64,000 bases of DNA, from assembly GCF_014673215.1 (NCBI RefSeq), contig NZ_JACWMS010000002.1:1116001-1180000 (forward strand), read 5' to 3'. The stretch is from Gordonia hankookensis (GTDB taxonomy: Bacteria > Actinomycetota > Actinomycetes > Mycobacteriales > Mycobacteriaceae). Under the pieces are notes generated by a model. That model was not told where the DNA came from and searched no databases. It was given only the letters and a program-made list of their open reading frames with translations. Below are positions 24,811 to 33,697 of this stretch, piece by piece (position 1 is the stretch's first letter; each line of letters starts with the position of its first letter). A program made the translations under genes and the position numbers.

Positions 24811-25281
24811 GTGTCTGATTTCGAGGTCTCCGATCTGGCTGTCGCCCTGCGCCCCATCCTGACCAGGCTCTACCTGGCGTTACGCAGGCGGACGCCGATC
24901 GCCGAGTACTCCGCCGCCCAGGCGTCGGCCCTGGCGGTTCTCCTCGACAACGGCCCGATGCGGATGGGTGAGCTCGCCGAACGCGAGTCCATCCGCATGC
25001 CGACCGCGACCGCACTGATCGACGGGCTCACCAAGAACGGCCTCGCCGAACGCCGCCCTGATCCGGACGACCGCCGCGCGGTCCTCGTCGGGCTCACCGA
25101 CCACGGCCGGTCCGTGCTCGAAGGGGTCCGGGGCCGGCGGGACAGCATCCTGACCGCGGCGCTCTCCGAGCTCAGCGACGCCGACCGTGCGGCCCTCGCC
25201 GCTGCGGCCCCGGCCCTGCAGGCACTCCGCGAGCAACTCGATGCCGTCCCCGCGCACAGCGAGGCCGCGTCGAACGAATGA
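24811..25281 (+). CDS. MarR-family transcriptional regulator
   Basis: The 156-residue winged-helix regulator has its HTH about residues 35-95, with MGELAERESIRMPTATALIDGLTKNGLAERRPDPDDRRAV, the classic MarR wing. It starts at a leaderless GTG. It lies 16 nt upstream of an MFS transporter gene on the same strand and presumably represses that operon until a small ligand binds. Dimerisation helices at both ends are present. Confidence 0.9.
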   Translation: MSDFEVSDLAVALRPILTRLYLALRRRTPIAEYSAAQASALAVLLDNGPMRMGELAERESIRMPTATALIDGLTKNGLAERRPDPDDRRAVLVGLTDHGRSVLEGVRGRRDSILTAALSELSDADRAALAAAAPALQALREQLDAVPAHSEAASNE

Positions 25282-25297
25282 GGAATCCGAGGAAAGC

Positions 25298-26578
25298 ATG
25301 ACAGTCATCGAGGACAGGTCTGCGCCGGCAGCGCAGCCCGCCGAACACCACGAAACATCACTGCTGGAGACCTTCCGGCAGCAACCGCGCGCGGTCTGGG
25401 TGACCGCCTTCGCCGCCGTCATCGCCTTCATGGGCATCGGCCTGGTGGATCCGATCCTCAACACGATCCGCGAGGAGCTCAATGCCCCGCCGTCGAAGCT
25501 GACCCTGCTGTTCGCCGTCTACCTCGGCGTGCAGGTGGTGGCGATGCTGATCACCGGTTGGGCGGCATACCGGTTCGGACCCAAGCGCACGCTGACCGTC
25601 GGTCTGACCCTGATCGTGGTCGCCGCGGGTGTCTCGACCTTCGCCGGCAACATCGACCAGCTCATCGCGCTGCGGGTGCTGTGGGGTCTGGGCAACGCAC
25701 TGTTCATGGCGACCGCCCTCGCCTTCATCGTCGGCGCCGCCCGCGGTGGCCAGCACGGTGCGATCCTACTGTACGAGGCGGCCCTGGGCGTCGGCCTGGC
25801 CGTCGGGCCGCTCGTCGGCGCGCTGTTGGGTGCGTGGACGTGGCGCGGACCGTTCGGTGGTACGGCACTGCTGATGCTCGTCGGTGCGGTGCTCTGTGCG
25901 CTGATGCTGCCCAAGGACGGGCCACGCGGCGACCGCGTCGCCGTCAGCATCGCCGATCCGATCAAGGCCCTGCGCAACCGCACCCTGTTGCTCACCTCCA
26001 TCGGCTCGGCCTTCTACACCGGTGCGCTGTTCACCGTCATCGCCTACGCGCCGCTGGCGATGGGACTCTCCCCGATCCCGGCCGGCATGGTCTTCTTCGG
26101 CTGGGGTCTGCTGACCGCGGTCTCAGGTGTCTTCGTGGCGCCACGAATCGCCGATGCACTCGGGCAGAAGGGCGGCGTCATCGTCGCGATCGGCGGCTAC
26201 GGCATCACCATGGCACTCGCCGGGCTGGGGGTCGTCACCGGTCAGGTGTGGCTGACCGGGTTCGCGATCGTGCTGTCCGGGCTGCCGTCGGGCATCCTCA
26301 ACACCCTGTTCACCGGTGTCGCGATGTCGTCGGCCGATCCGGACAAGCCCCGGTCGGTCGCGAGTGCCGGCTACAGCTTCCTGCGCTGGATGGGCGGTGC
26401 CGCGTCGGCGGTGATGGTCGCCTACCTCGCCGAGTGGTTCGCCCCGTCGGCCCCGTTCTGGTTCGCCGTCGGCTACTGCGCCATCGCGGTGTGCGCGGTC
26501 TCGCTCGTCCGGTCGGCGAGGGCCGAGTCGCATGACGTCGCCGAGGACGCCGCACTGGTCGGTGCCGAAGAGTACTGA
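25298..26578 (+). CDS. MFS efflux transporter
   Basis: The 426-residue protein has 12 predicted helices from about residue 35. The start is at the ATG after GAGGAA, 16 nt past the marR stop. An MFS signature near AAYRFGPKRTLTVG and the GAARGGQHGAILLYEAALGVGLAVGPLVGALLG region (motif C) mark it as a drug:proton antiporter-like exporter, similar to tetracycline/multidrug MFS proteins. Control by MarR is likely. The substrate is unknown. Confidence 0.88.
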   Translation: MTVIEDRSAPAAQPAEHHETSLLETFRQQPRAVWVTAFAAVIAFMGIGLVDPILNTIREELNAPPSKLTLLFAVYLGVQVVAMLITGWAAYRFGPKRTLTVGLTLIVVAAGVSTFAGNIDQLIALRVLWGLGNALFMATALAFIVGAARGGQHGAILLYEAALGVGLAVGPLVGALLGAWTWRGPFGGTALLMLVGAVLCALMLPKDGPRGDRVAVSIADPIKALRNRTLLLTSIGSAFYTGALFTVIAYAPLAMGLSPIPAGMVFFGWGLLTAVSGVFVAPRIADALGQKGGVIVAIGGYGITMALAGLGVVTGQVWLTGFAIVLSGLPSGILNTLFTGVAMSSADPDKPRSVASAGYSFLRWMGGAASAVMVAYLAEWFAPSAPFWFAVGYCAIAVCAVSLVRSARAESHDVAEDAALVGAEEY

Positions 26579-26600
26579 GCCTCATCGGTTCTCGTTTCGG

Positions 26601-26999
26601 TCAGCTGTCCGGCGTCTGCGGTGCGGGCGACTCCGCGCTCTCTTCCAACAGGATCGGCAGGCCGAGGTTGATCGAATGAATCCCGACTGTCGTGGAGAGT
26701 TTCAGGACCTCGAGGATCTCCGACCTCGTCACGCCGAGGTCGAGTGCGGCTCGGATGTGCCGCCGGAGGCCCTGTGCGTACAGATGGGTGCACGAGGCGT
26801 CGACGGCAATGCAGAGCAGTTGGACGACCTGGGGTGACAGGACACCACTCTCGTAGGGCTGCATGACCGAGGACAGATACTCCTCGGTCCACGCCGGGTC
26901 GAGATCGTCCAACCCGTTCCACAGCTCGTTCCACGTGCCATCGGCCTTCATCCGCTCGGCGATTCCCGCCCGGTCGTCGTCGCGGGCCATGGTGGTCAC
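26601..26999 (-). CDS. Carboxymuconolactone decarboxylase (CMD) family protein
   Basis: The protein has about 132 residues. The start is GTG 26999, overlapping the stop of the CoA-transferase B gene, or ATG 26990. It is an all-helical CMD/AhpD-like fold with the segment [39 protein letters not shown] single Cys70 precedes His72 and His81; the CXXC pair of AhpD is absent, so thiol peroxidase activity is not expected. It is the last gene of the eight-gene catabolic operon. In that setting it may be a ring-lactone decarboxylase or a gamma-carboxymuconolactone-type enzyme; the actual reaction is unknown. Confidence 0.8.
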   Translation of the reverse strand: MTTMARDDDRAGIAERMKADGTWNELWNGLDDLDPAWTEEYLSSVMQPYESGVLSPQVVQLLCIAVDASCTHLYAQGLRRHIRAALDLGVTRSEILEVLKLSTTVGIHSINLGLPILLEESAESPAPQTPDS

Positions 27000-27664
27000 C
27001 CTCCTGTCGCCTCGTGGAGAGGAGCATCTGTCGCAGACCGGACCTGCTCAGGGCTGATACCGGGCGCACACTCGCGCAGCACCAGCCCGCGGTCGGTCAC
27101 ATCGATGACCGCGAGGTCGGTGATGATGCGGTCGACCACGGACTGCCCGGTCAACGGCAGGGTGCAGCGCTGCACGATCTTCGGGTAGCCGAGCTTGTCG
27201 GTGTGGTCCATCAGCACGATGACCGTGCGGGCTCCGTGCACCAGATCCATTGCGCCGCCCATGCCCTTGACCATCGCGCCCGGCACCATCCAGTTCGCCA
27301 GATCCCCGGACTCCGACACCTGCATGCCTCCGAGTACCGCGACATCCACGTGCCCGCCCCGGATCATGCCGAAGCTGGCGGCGGAATCGAAGAAGGACGC
27401 GCCCGGGTTCACCGTCACGGTCTCCTTCCCGGCGTTGATCAGGTCGGGGTCGACCTCGTCCTCGGCGGGGTACGGTCCGGTGCCGAGGATCCCGTTCTCG
27501 CTGTGCAACGTGAGCTTCTGCTCAGGGGTGAGATGATTCGGGATCAACGTCGGGAGCCCGATACCCAGATTGACGTAGCTGCCCGCGGTCAGCTCCTGTG
27601 CGGCTCGGGCGGCCATCTCGGTCCGCGAGCGGCCGACGACCCGAACGAGGTCCGGCGCGGTCAT
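26996..27664 (-). CDS. 3-oxoacid CoA-transferase, subunit B
   Basis: The 222-residue subunit carries the catalytic glutamate Glu56 in SENGILG and the glycine-rich [14 protein letters not shown] start. Subunit B of SCOT-type enzymes (ScoB, PcaJ) forms the covalent CoA-ester with this residue. It transfers CoA from succinyl-CoA to a 3-oxoacid. Next to a beta-keto acid cleavage enzyme, which yields acetoacetate, the obvious substrate is acetoacetate. Its start overlaps the subunit A stop by 4 nt and its own stop overlaps the CMD gene, showing tight coupling. Confidence 0.92.
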   Translation of the reverse strand: MTAPDLVRVVGRSRTEMAARAAQELTAGSYVNLGIGLPTLIPNHLTPEQKLTLHSENGILGTGPYPAEDEVDPDLINAGKETVTVNPGASFFDSAASFGMIRGGHVDVAVLGGMQVSESGDLANWMVPGAMVKGMGGAMDLVHGARTVIVLMDHTDKLGYPKIVQRCTLPLTGQSVVDRIITDLAVIDVTDRGLVLRECAPGISPEQVRSATDAPLHEATGG

Positions 27665-28476
27665 CGAATTGTCTCCTCGGCAGAGCGCACGGTCCGTCTC
27701 TCGATCTTCTTGTCCTGCGGGCCGGTGTGCACGATCCGGTGGACGAAGATCCCGGGTAGGTGCACGCAGTCCGGATCGAGTTCACCGGCCGGCACGAGTT
27801 CCTCGACCTGTGCAATGCAGATCCGCCCGGCGGTTGCCGCCGACGGGTTGAAGTTCATCGCCGCCTTGCTGAACACCAGGTTTCCCTCGGTGTCACCTCG
27901 TGCCGCGTGCACCAGCGAGAAGTCGGCGGTGATCGATTCCTCCAGGACATAACGCTTCCCCGCCCACGCCGCACCGAACTCGCGTACTTCCTTGGGTGGC
28001 GAGGCGACCGCCACCGTGCCGTCGCCGTGATAACGCCACGGCAACCCACCGTCGGAGATCGGTGTCCCCACACCGGCCGGGGTGAAGAACGCGGGGATAC
28101 CGGCACCCCCGGCGCGCATCTTCTCCGCCAGGGTGCCCTGCGGGATCAGCTCGACCTCCAGTTCGCCGGCGAGATACTGGCGGGCGAACTCCGTGTTGCC
28201 ACCAACATAGGACGCGGTTACCCGTCGGATCTGCCTGCTGTCCAGCAGCATTCCCAACCCGAGGCCGTCGATGCCGCAGTTGTTCGAGAACACTTCGAGG
28301 TCGGTGGCGCCGCCGGCCGCCACTGCGGCGATCAGTTGATCGGGGATGCCGGTCAATCCGAATCCCCCCACGGCCAGTGATGCGCCCGTGGTGATATCGG
28401 CGACCGCCTCGGCCGCCGTTGCGCAGATCTCGGTCATTGCCGTCCCGGAAACCGTCGGCGTCTGTGTGTCAGACAT
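27661..28476 (-). CDS. 3-oxoacid CoA-transferase, subunit A
   Basis: The 271-residue subunit has the GGFGLTGIP nucleotide loop (about 38-46) and the [11 protein letters not shown] segment typical of ScoA/PcaI. About 20 extra residues at the N-terminus ([11 protein letters not shown]) precede the fold, so the real start could be the ATG at codon 14. It pairs with subunit B. Its gene overlaps the upstream hydrolase gene by 8 nt. Role: activation of the acetoacetate made by the BKACE enzyme, or of another 3-oxoacid. Confidence 0.9.
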   Translation of the reverse strand: MSDTQTPTVSGTAMTEICATAAEAVADITTGASLAVGGFGLTGIPDQLIAAVAAGGATDLEVFSNNCGIDGLGLGMLLDSRQIRRVTASYVGGNTEFARQYLAGELEVELIPQGTLAEKMRAGGAGIPAFFTPAGVGTPISDGGLPWRYHGDGTVAVASPPKEVREFGAAWAGKRYVLEESITADFSLVHAARGDTEGNLVFSKAAMNFNPSAATAGRICIAQVEELVPAGELDPDCVHLPGIFVHRIVHTGPQDKKIERRTVRSAEETIR

Positions 28477-29056
28477 GGGCGTCGACGATGCTGTGCGCGA
28501 TCAACTCGTCCAGGAGTTCGGCCGCCCGCGGCCACCGGCCATGCCCCGAGGCCGGGTTGACGTGACCCACGTCGCCGAGGTCGACCAGCCGGCTGCCCCA
28601 TGCCTCGGCCATGCCGCTGATACGGCGGTATCCCCCGAGTGCGTCGTCACGACTCGCCGCGACGACGCTCGGGAACGGCAACCGCCGGCGCGGAACCGGG
28701 AGCCAGCCACCCTTCTCGATGTCGGCCTTCTTCGGATAGCCGTCCGGCAGTGGGAGTTCCAGATCGGCTGGGGTGACGAGCAACGCACCCTGCACGGGAC
28801 GTGCGCTGTGTTGCGCCCAGTGGACAGTGGTCATCACGCCTGCACTGTGCGCCACCAGCACGATCGGTCCGTCGATCTGCCGGATGACGTCATCGAGGGC
28901 AGCAACACGATCTCGGCGACTGAGCTTGTTGCGTTCGAGCGCGGCCACGGTCCGTGCATCGCCGAGGTCGGCGGCGAGGTGTGTCTGCCAATGGTCGGCC
29001 ACGAAGTCTCGCAGGCCGGGGACGATGACCACGGTGGGCGAGGTCTCGGTGTTCAT
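28469..29056 (-). CDS. RBBP9/YdeN-like alpha/beta hydrolase
   Basis: The 195-residue protein starts at an ATG with AGGAG 6 nt before it. It is a small serine hydrolase: VVIVPGLRD with DHW after it, nucleophile Ser in LVAHSAGVM near residue 70, an acidic candidate in VVAASRDDALGG and the catalytic His in VGHVNPASGHG. RBBP9-type hydrolases cleave small esters or amides; the substrate here is unknown, but position within the catabolic operon suggests it opens an ester or lactone intermediate. It is cytoplasmic. A 38-nt gap separates it from the transporter gene. Confidence 0.85.
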   Translation of the reverse strand: MNTETSPTVVIVPGLRDFVADHWQTHLAADLGDARTVAALERNKLSRRDRVAALDDVIRQIDGPIVLVAHSAGVMTTVHWAQHSARPVQGALLVTPADLELPLPDGYPKKADIEKGGWLPVPRRRLPFPSVVAASRDDALGGYRRISGMAEAWGSRLVDLGDVGHVNPASGHGRWPRAAELLDELIAHSIVDAHV

Positions 29057-29094
29057 GAATTGCTCCTGGCGGGTGGGGTTTTCGTGGTGGGAGA

Positions 29095-30432
29095 TCAGGC
29101 AGCCTGCGGCGGTGCGCCTGCGCCGAGGGCCGCGAGCTTGCGCAGTCCGAGCGGATGCAGTCGCCTGCCGGCGACCAGCGCGACGATCGCGAGGATGTAG
29201 ACGAAGGGTGCGAGCTGCAGCGCCCCGCGCAATCCGAGGTGATCGGCGAGAATGCCGATGACGAACGGCCCCAGCGCCAGGCCCAGGAGGTTGTTGGCGA
29301 CGGTCAGCGTTCCCATTGCCGAAGCCCGCACCGACGAGTGCGTCAGGTTCGCGACCATGGCAGCCGTGGGTCCCGACGAACCGGCCGAGAAGAATGCGCC
29401 GATGCCGAGCAACACCAGCTGCGCGGTGCTGGTTTCCATGCTGAATCCGATCGTCAGACAGACCAGTGAGATGCCGCAGAAGCCGATGGCGGCCTGCCAT
29501 TTTCGGGTGATGTCGCCGCGGCCGAGCCGATCGGTCACGATCCCGCAGCCCACCATGCCACTGCCGACGAGGAGGATGATGACGGCCGCCGCGACGCCTG
29601 CCTTGTCCGGGGCGAGGTCGTAGTAGCGGTTGAAGAAACTGGGCATCCAGGCCAGCAGGATGGCAGCGGTGAACATCTGCAGTCCCCCACCGATGTAGGC
29701 ACACAGCACTGCCGGGTTGGTGAACAGGCTGGACACGGGTGCACGGAATCGGCGGGACTGTGGTGTGGCCGCCGATTCCGGTTCGTCGACCGCATGCTGC
29801 GCCAGTCTGTCCTCGGTGACCAGTGCTCGGAACAGTGCCACCAGAAGCAAACCGAGGACCGCCATCGCCGCGAATGACCAGCGCCAGCCCAGGTGAACGG
29901 CGATCGCACCCCCCAGGGCGACACCGAGCACCGAGCCGAAGGACCCGCCTGCCATGAACGAACCACTCAGTGTGGCATGCAGACGCGGCGCGAAGACACT
30001 GAGCACCAAGGCGATACCGACGCTCCCGTACGCGGCCTCACCGACCCCGACGAGGAATCGGGCACCGAGCATCTGCTCGTAGTTCGTCGCCACCGCACAG
30101 AGCAGGGTGGCCACCGACCACAGCACCGCCATCACGATCAGGCTCCGCACCCGCCCCCACCGATCGGCCAGCAACGACAGCGGCAGCGTCAGCAGACCGA
30201 CCATCAGCGCCACGATGCTGGTCAACGAGGCGAGTTGCGAATCCGCCAGTGACCATTCCGCTTTGAGGAGGGGGAAGATCGCGCTGAGTACCTGCCGGGA
30301 CATGTAATCCGAGAGGAGCAGACCGAACGCGAGCGCGAAGACGATCCACGGGTACTTCCGAGATCGTGTGGATGGGCGGGCGGGACTGCCGTCGTCGCCG
30401 ACGCGTTCCGCGACGGAGGTGGATGTCGCCAT
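29095..30432 (-). CDS. MFS transporter of the catabolic operon
   Basis: The 445-residue protein has 12 helices starting near residue 28, MFS motif ADRWGRVRSL after helix 2 and GFSxxxGSFGSVLGVALGG-like packing in helix 5. It resembles the anion/cation symporter and spinster-type MFS importers used for aromatic or organic acids. Its place inside a catabolic operon argues for uptake of the growth substrate. Spacing of 38 nt on both sides is the same as elsewhere in the operon. Confidence 0.85.
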   Translation of the reverse strand: MATSTSVAERVGDDGSPARPSTRSRKYPWIVFALAFGLLLSDYMSRQVLSAIFPLLKAEWSLADSQLASLTSIVALMVGLLTLPLSLLADRWGRVRSLIVMAVLWSVATLLCAVATNYEQMLGARFLVGVGEAAYGSVGIALVLSVFAPRLHATLSGSFMAGGSFGSVLGVALGGAIAVHLGWRWSFAAMAVLGLLLVALFRALVTEDRLAQHAVDEPESAATPQSRRFRAPVSSLFTNPAVLCAYIGGGLQMFTAAILLAWMPSFFNRYYDLAPDKAGVAAAVIILLVGSGMVGCGIVTDRLGRGDITRKWQAAIGFCGISLVCLTIGFSMETSTAQLVLLGIGAFFSAGSSGPTAAMVANLTHSSVRASAMGTLTVANNLLGLALGPFVIGILADHLGLRGALQLAPFVYILAIVALVAGRRLHPLGLRKLAALGAGAPPQAA

Positions 30433-30470
30433 GGGAGGTACTCCTGGGGGGGCTCGTCTGAGACGGCTGA

Positions 30471-31538
30471 TCAGCCGTGGTGGGGGAATCCGTGATGGGT
30501 GAAGCCGACCTGTCCGGGACGGCGATTGGGTGCATAGCCGAGCTTGGCGAGCGTTTCGTCGGCATCCCGGTAGGTGTCACCGATCCGGTAGATCTCGCGG
30601 GCTTCCTTGCCGGTGGCCACTTCCCGGCCCAGCTCACCTGCGATGCGCACCAGCTGCTGGATCTGCTCCACCGACGTGTACTTCTCGCCGATGCCGCCCC
30701 AGATGGTGTCCTCGTTGCCGCAGCGGCTGTGCAGGCCCATCGCGATCGCCATCGCGTTGACCGGAAGCACCGACCGCATCAGGGTTTCCAACGTCAGGCA
30801 TGCCCCGTCGGGGACCCGCTGGATGAAGTTCATGATGTTGTACGGATTGGGGCCGTCGAAGCCGCCACCGATGCCGACCCAGGTGAGGTTCAACGGGCCC
30901 GTGTAGACGCCGCGACGGATGAGGCGCTCGACGGTCTCCAGCTGGGGGATGCTCGAGAGCTGAAAGTGCGGCTGGATGCCGGCGGCCTGCAGTCGACGAA
31001 GGTGCTCTTCGACCCATTCCGGTCCGGCGGGTACGGTCATCTCCCGGTAGGTCGCGGAGAGTTCCGGGCGTTCGAGTGACGTACCGGCGATGTCGTCGGC
31101 GGTCATCAGCTCCATGATGTTCATCTGGCTGGTGTTGATGGCAATGGTCACCTGATCGGGGGCCGGGTCGAGCTCGGCGAGCATGTGGCGGGTGTCGTCG
31201 GAGAGCCATTTGGCGTCGGCCCCCTCGCCTTCCGGTGCGAACGAGATCGATCCACCGACCTGCAAGATCATGTCCGGCACTGCTTCCCGAAGTCCGGCGA
31301 GCAGTTCGTTGAACTTCGACAGCCGCTTGCTGCCCTTGCCGTCGAGCTCCCGCACATGGATGTGCAGTACGGTGGCGCCGGCCTCGTAGCAGTCCACACC
31401 CTTCTGGATGTGCTCCTCCATGGTCAGCGGGAGGTCTTCGCGGAAATCGTCGAGTTCCCATTCGGGGCCATAGGGGGCGGCGGTGATGACCAACTTCTCC
31501 TGGGTCTCGGGGAAGAGGGCGTCGTCGTGGAAATGCAT
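30471..31538 (-). CDS. Beta-keto acid cleavage enzyme (BKACE, DUF849)
   Basis: The 355-residue TIM-barrel zinc enzyme starts at an ATG with AGGAG 7 nt upstream. The metal-binding pair His59/His61 lies in TVLHIHVRE, and a later Glu in CGNEDTIWGG fits the third ligand. The family cleaves a beta-keto acid with acetyl-CoA, giving acetoacetate plus the CoA ester of the remaining fragment; 3-keto-5-aminohexanoate and dehydrocarnitine are known substrates. The substrate here is not evident, as no lysine or carnitine genes are nearby. The CoA-transferase genes three and four places downstream would recycle acetoacetate, which fits the reaction. Confidence 0.9.
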   Translation of the reverse strand: MHFHDDALFPETQEKLVITAAPYGPEWELDDFREDLPLTMEEHIQKGVDCYEAGATVLHIHVRELDGKGSKRLSKFNELLAGLREAVPDMILQVGGSISFAPEGEGADAKWLSDDTRHMLAELDPAPDQVTIAINTSQMNIMELMTADDIAGTSLERPELSATYREMTVPAGPEWVEEHLRRLQAAGIQPHFQLSSIPQLETVERLIRRGVYTGPLNLTWVGIGGGFDGPNPYNIMNFIQRVPDGACLTLETLMRSVLPVNAMAIAMGLHSRCGNEDTIWGGIGEKYTSVEQIQQLVRIAGELGREVATGKEAREIYRIGDTYRDADETLAKLGYAPNRRPGQVGFTHHGFPHHG

Positions 31539-31618
31539 GGCTGTCTCCTGGTTGATCTGTTGTGGTTCAGAGGTTTTGGGCGATGCTGGGGTTTCGGTGG
31601 TGCTGGGGTGCCGGTGGA

Positions 31619-32503
31619 TCAGAAGGGGCGGTCGCCGACGATCCCGGCGCGCTCCATCTTCCGAACGGCGGGCCAGTAGTCCTGGACCGCGTAGTGCTGG
31701 GTGCACCGGTTGTCCCAGATGGCGATGCTGTTCTCGGTCCAGCGCCAGCGGACCTGGTACTCCGGTATCGCGGCCTGACTGGTCAGGTACTGCAGCAGAT
31801 TGCCTGCGCCAGGGGCGTAGTCGCTACCGAAGCGGACATTGTCGGCCGTGTGGTAGTTGACCAGGTGCGTCGTGAACGAGTTGACGAACAGGATCTTCTC
31901 GCCGGTCTCCGGATGAGTGCGTACGACAGGGTGTTCCGCGTCCGGGAACCGGGCGTGCAGAGCGTGCCGCTGGTCCATCGTCATCCGTGCACCGAAGGTC
32001 GCCTCGATGCTGTGCCGGGCCCGGAGCCCGGCGATCTGGACCTTCACGGTCTCCGGCAGACGGCGGTACGCCTCGGCCATGTTGACCCAGATCGTGTCGC
32101 CACCGACCGCCGGTCCCTCCACACAGCGCAGCACCGAGCCGAACGGCGGGTTGTCGCGCCAGGTGGCGTCACAGTGGAAGGCATTCTCGAAATGCTCTGG
32201 CGGACTGTCGACGTCCTTGTAGATCCGGACCAGTCCGGGATGGTCGGGGTCACTGCCGACGACGGGATGGTCCTCGAGGGGACCGAACCTCTCGGCGAGT
32301 GCGACATGCTCGGCACGGGTGATGTCCTGATCGCGGAAGAAGAGCACCTTGTGGTCGATCAGCAGCGACCGGAGGCGGTCGAACTGCGCATCGTCGCGGG
32401 CGACCTCGCCCAGGTCGATGTCGGACACCTCTGCTCCGATGGAGCAGGTGAGCGGTTCGACCCGAAATGCCGTGCGGCTCGACGGTCGGGTGGCGGTCGT
32501 CAT
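31619..32503 (-). CDS. TauD/TfdA-family alpha-ketoglutarate dioxygenase
   Basis: The 294-residue non-heme iron enzyme has the full facial triad: His110 and Asp112 in FHCDATW, and His270 in CTQHYAV. Arg281 or Arg284 probably binds the alpha-ketoglutarate carboxylate. Family members hydroxylate next to sulfonate, ether or amine groups (taurine, 2,4-D, sulfate esters) and release an aldehyde or ketone. In this operon it may make the keto group that BKACE later needs; that step is inference. The gene is second in the operon, between the quinone oxidoreductase (38-nt gap) and the BKACE gene (80-nt gap). Confidence 0.92.
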   Translation of the reverse strand: MTTATRPSSRTAFRVEPLTCSIGAEVSDIDLGEVARDDAQFDRLRSLLIDHKVLFFRDQDITRAEHVALAERFGPLEDHPVVGSDPDHPGLVRIYKDVDSPPEHFENAFHCDATWRDNPPFGSVLRCVEGPAVGGDTIWVNMAEAYRRLPETVKVQIAGLRARHSIEATFGARMTMDQRHALHARFPDAEHPVVRTHPETGEKILFVNSFTTHLVNYHTADNVRFGSDYAPGAGNLLQYLTSQAAIPEYQVRWRWTENSIAIWDNRCTQHYAVQDYWPAVRKMERAGIVGDRPF

Positions 32504-32541
32504 GATTCGTCCTTTCTGACAGGCGAAATGGTTCGGGTGGC

Positions 32542-33516
32542 TCAGAGGGAGAAGACCGACGACCCGACACTGCGGCCGGACTCGAGGTCCCGGTGTGCAG
32601 CCGCCGCGTCGGCGAGCTCGTAGCGCTGGTTGATGTCGATCGCGATGTGACCAGCAGCGACCATCGAGAACAGCTCGGAGGCGAGCTCGGCGCGCTCTGC
32701 GGGATCGGCGATGTAGTCGGCGAGTGCCGGCCGGGTGACGAACACCGAACCGTTGACGGCCAGTTGCATCGCATCGATCGGTGGGACCGGCCCCGACGCG
32801 GTGCCGAAGCAGACGAGTAGTCCTCGGCGGGCGACCGACTTCAGCGATGACTCGAACGTGGTGGCACCGATGCTGTCGAAGACGACGGGAACCCCTGCGC
32901 CATCGGTCAGCTCACGGACGCGGGATGCGATGTCCTCTCGCTTGTAGACGATGACCTCGTCGCATCCGTGATTGCGCGCCACCTCGGCCTTCTCGTCAGT
33001 CGATACACTGCCGATCACTTTCAGGCCCAACAGCTTTGCCCACTGACTGAAGATGAGTCCGACCCCGCCGGCGGCCGCGTGCAACAACACGGTGTCACCG
33101 GACTTCAGCGGCCAGATCCGGCGCAGCAGGTACGCGGTGGTGAGTCCGCGCATGGTCATGGCGGCGGCGGTCTCGAATCCCACCGCGTCGGGCAACGGGA
33201 TCAGGTGCTCGACCGGCATCACGCGTTGGGTGCTGTAGGCACCGAGCGGGCTGCCGGTGTAGGTCACCCGATCGCCCTCGCCAACCGACGTGACGCCCGG
33301 CCCGACCTCCTGCACGATGCCTGCGGCCTCCACGCCCATGCCTGCCGGGAGCGGCGCCGGGTACAGCCCGGTACGAAAGTAGGTGTCGGCGAAGTTCAGG
33401 CCCACGGCCTCGTGCTGGATCCGGACCTCACCCGGCCCCGGCGCCCCCACCTCGACGGTCTCCCAGCGCAGAACCTCAGGCCCGCCGATCGCGTCGAATC
33501 GCACAGCTTGCGCCAT
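32542..33516 (-). CDS. Quinone oxidoreductase (MDR superfamily)
   Basis: The 324-residue NADPH enzyme starts at an ATG with GGAGGAGG 5-6 nt before it. The MDR N-terminal domain has NFADTYFRTGLYP near 45-57. The Rossmann domain has LLHAAAGGVGLIFSQWAK near 145-162. It lacks structural zinc ligands, as expected for the QOR group. It reduces quinones or alpha,beta-unsaturated carbonyls. It is the first gene of the leftward catabolic operon, 181 nt from the divergent AraC regulator gene. Confidence 0.9.
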   Translation of the reverse strand: MAQAVRFDAIGGPEVLRWETVEVGAPGPGEVRIQHEAVGLNFADTYFRTGLYPAPLPAGMGVEAAGIVQEVGPGVTSVGEGDRVTYTGSPLGAYSTQRVMPVEHLIPLPDAVGFETAAAMTMRGLTTAYLLRRIWPLKSGDTVLLHAAAGGVGLIFSQWAKLLGLKVIGSVSTDEKAEVARNHGCDEVIVYKREDIASRVRELTDGAGVPVVFDSIGATTFESSLKSVARRGLLVCFGTASGPVPPIDAMQLAVNGSVFVTRPALADYIADPAERAELASELFSMVAAGHIAIDINQRYELADAAAAHRDLESGRSVGSSVFSL

Positions 33517-33684
33517 GGTGTCCTCCTCCTTTTCGGCCCGGGATCGCTCATGGGAGTCATCACGGCAGGCCTGTGACTGTGATCGCCGCTTCGGTCGACC
33601 ATCTGATGTGATGCATTCGACATTACGAGGATTACCGCCCGGATTCTTTTCGCTACGGGACGTGTGATTGTGCAATCGGGGACA

Positions 33685-33690
33685 TAGGCT
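33685..33690 (+). promoter_or_regulatory. -10 element TAGGCT deciding the AraC-regulator start
   Basis: It lies exactly 7 nt before GTG 33698. It falls after the upstream in-frame ATG at 33668, which therefore would not be transcribed from this promoter. Confidence 0.55.
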
Positions 33691-33697
33691 GAATGTC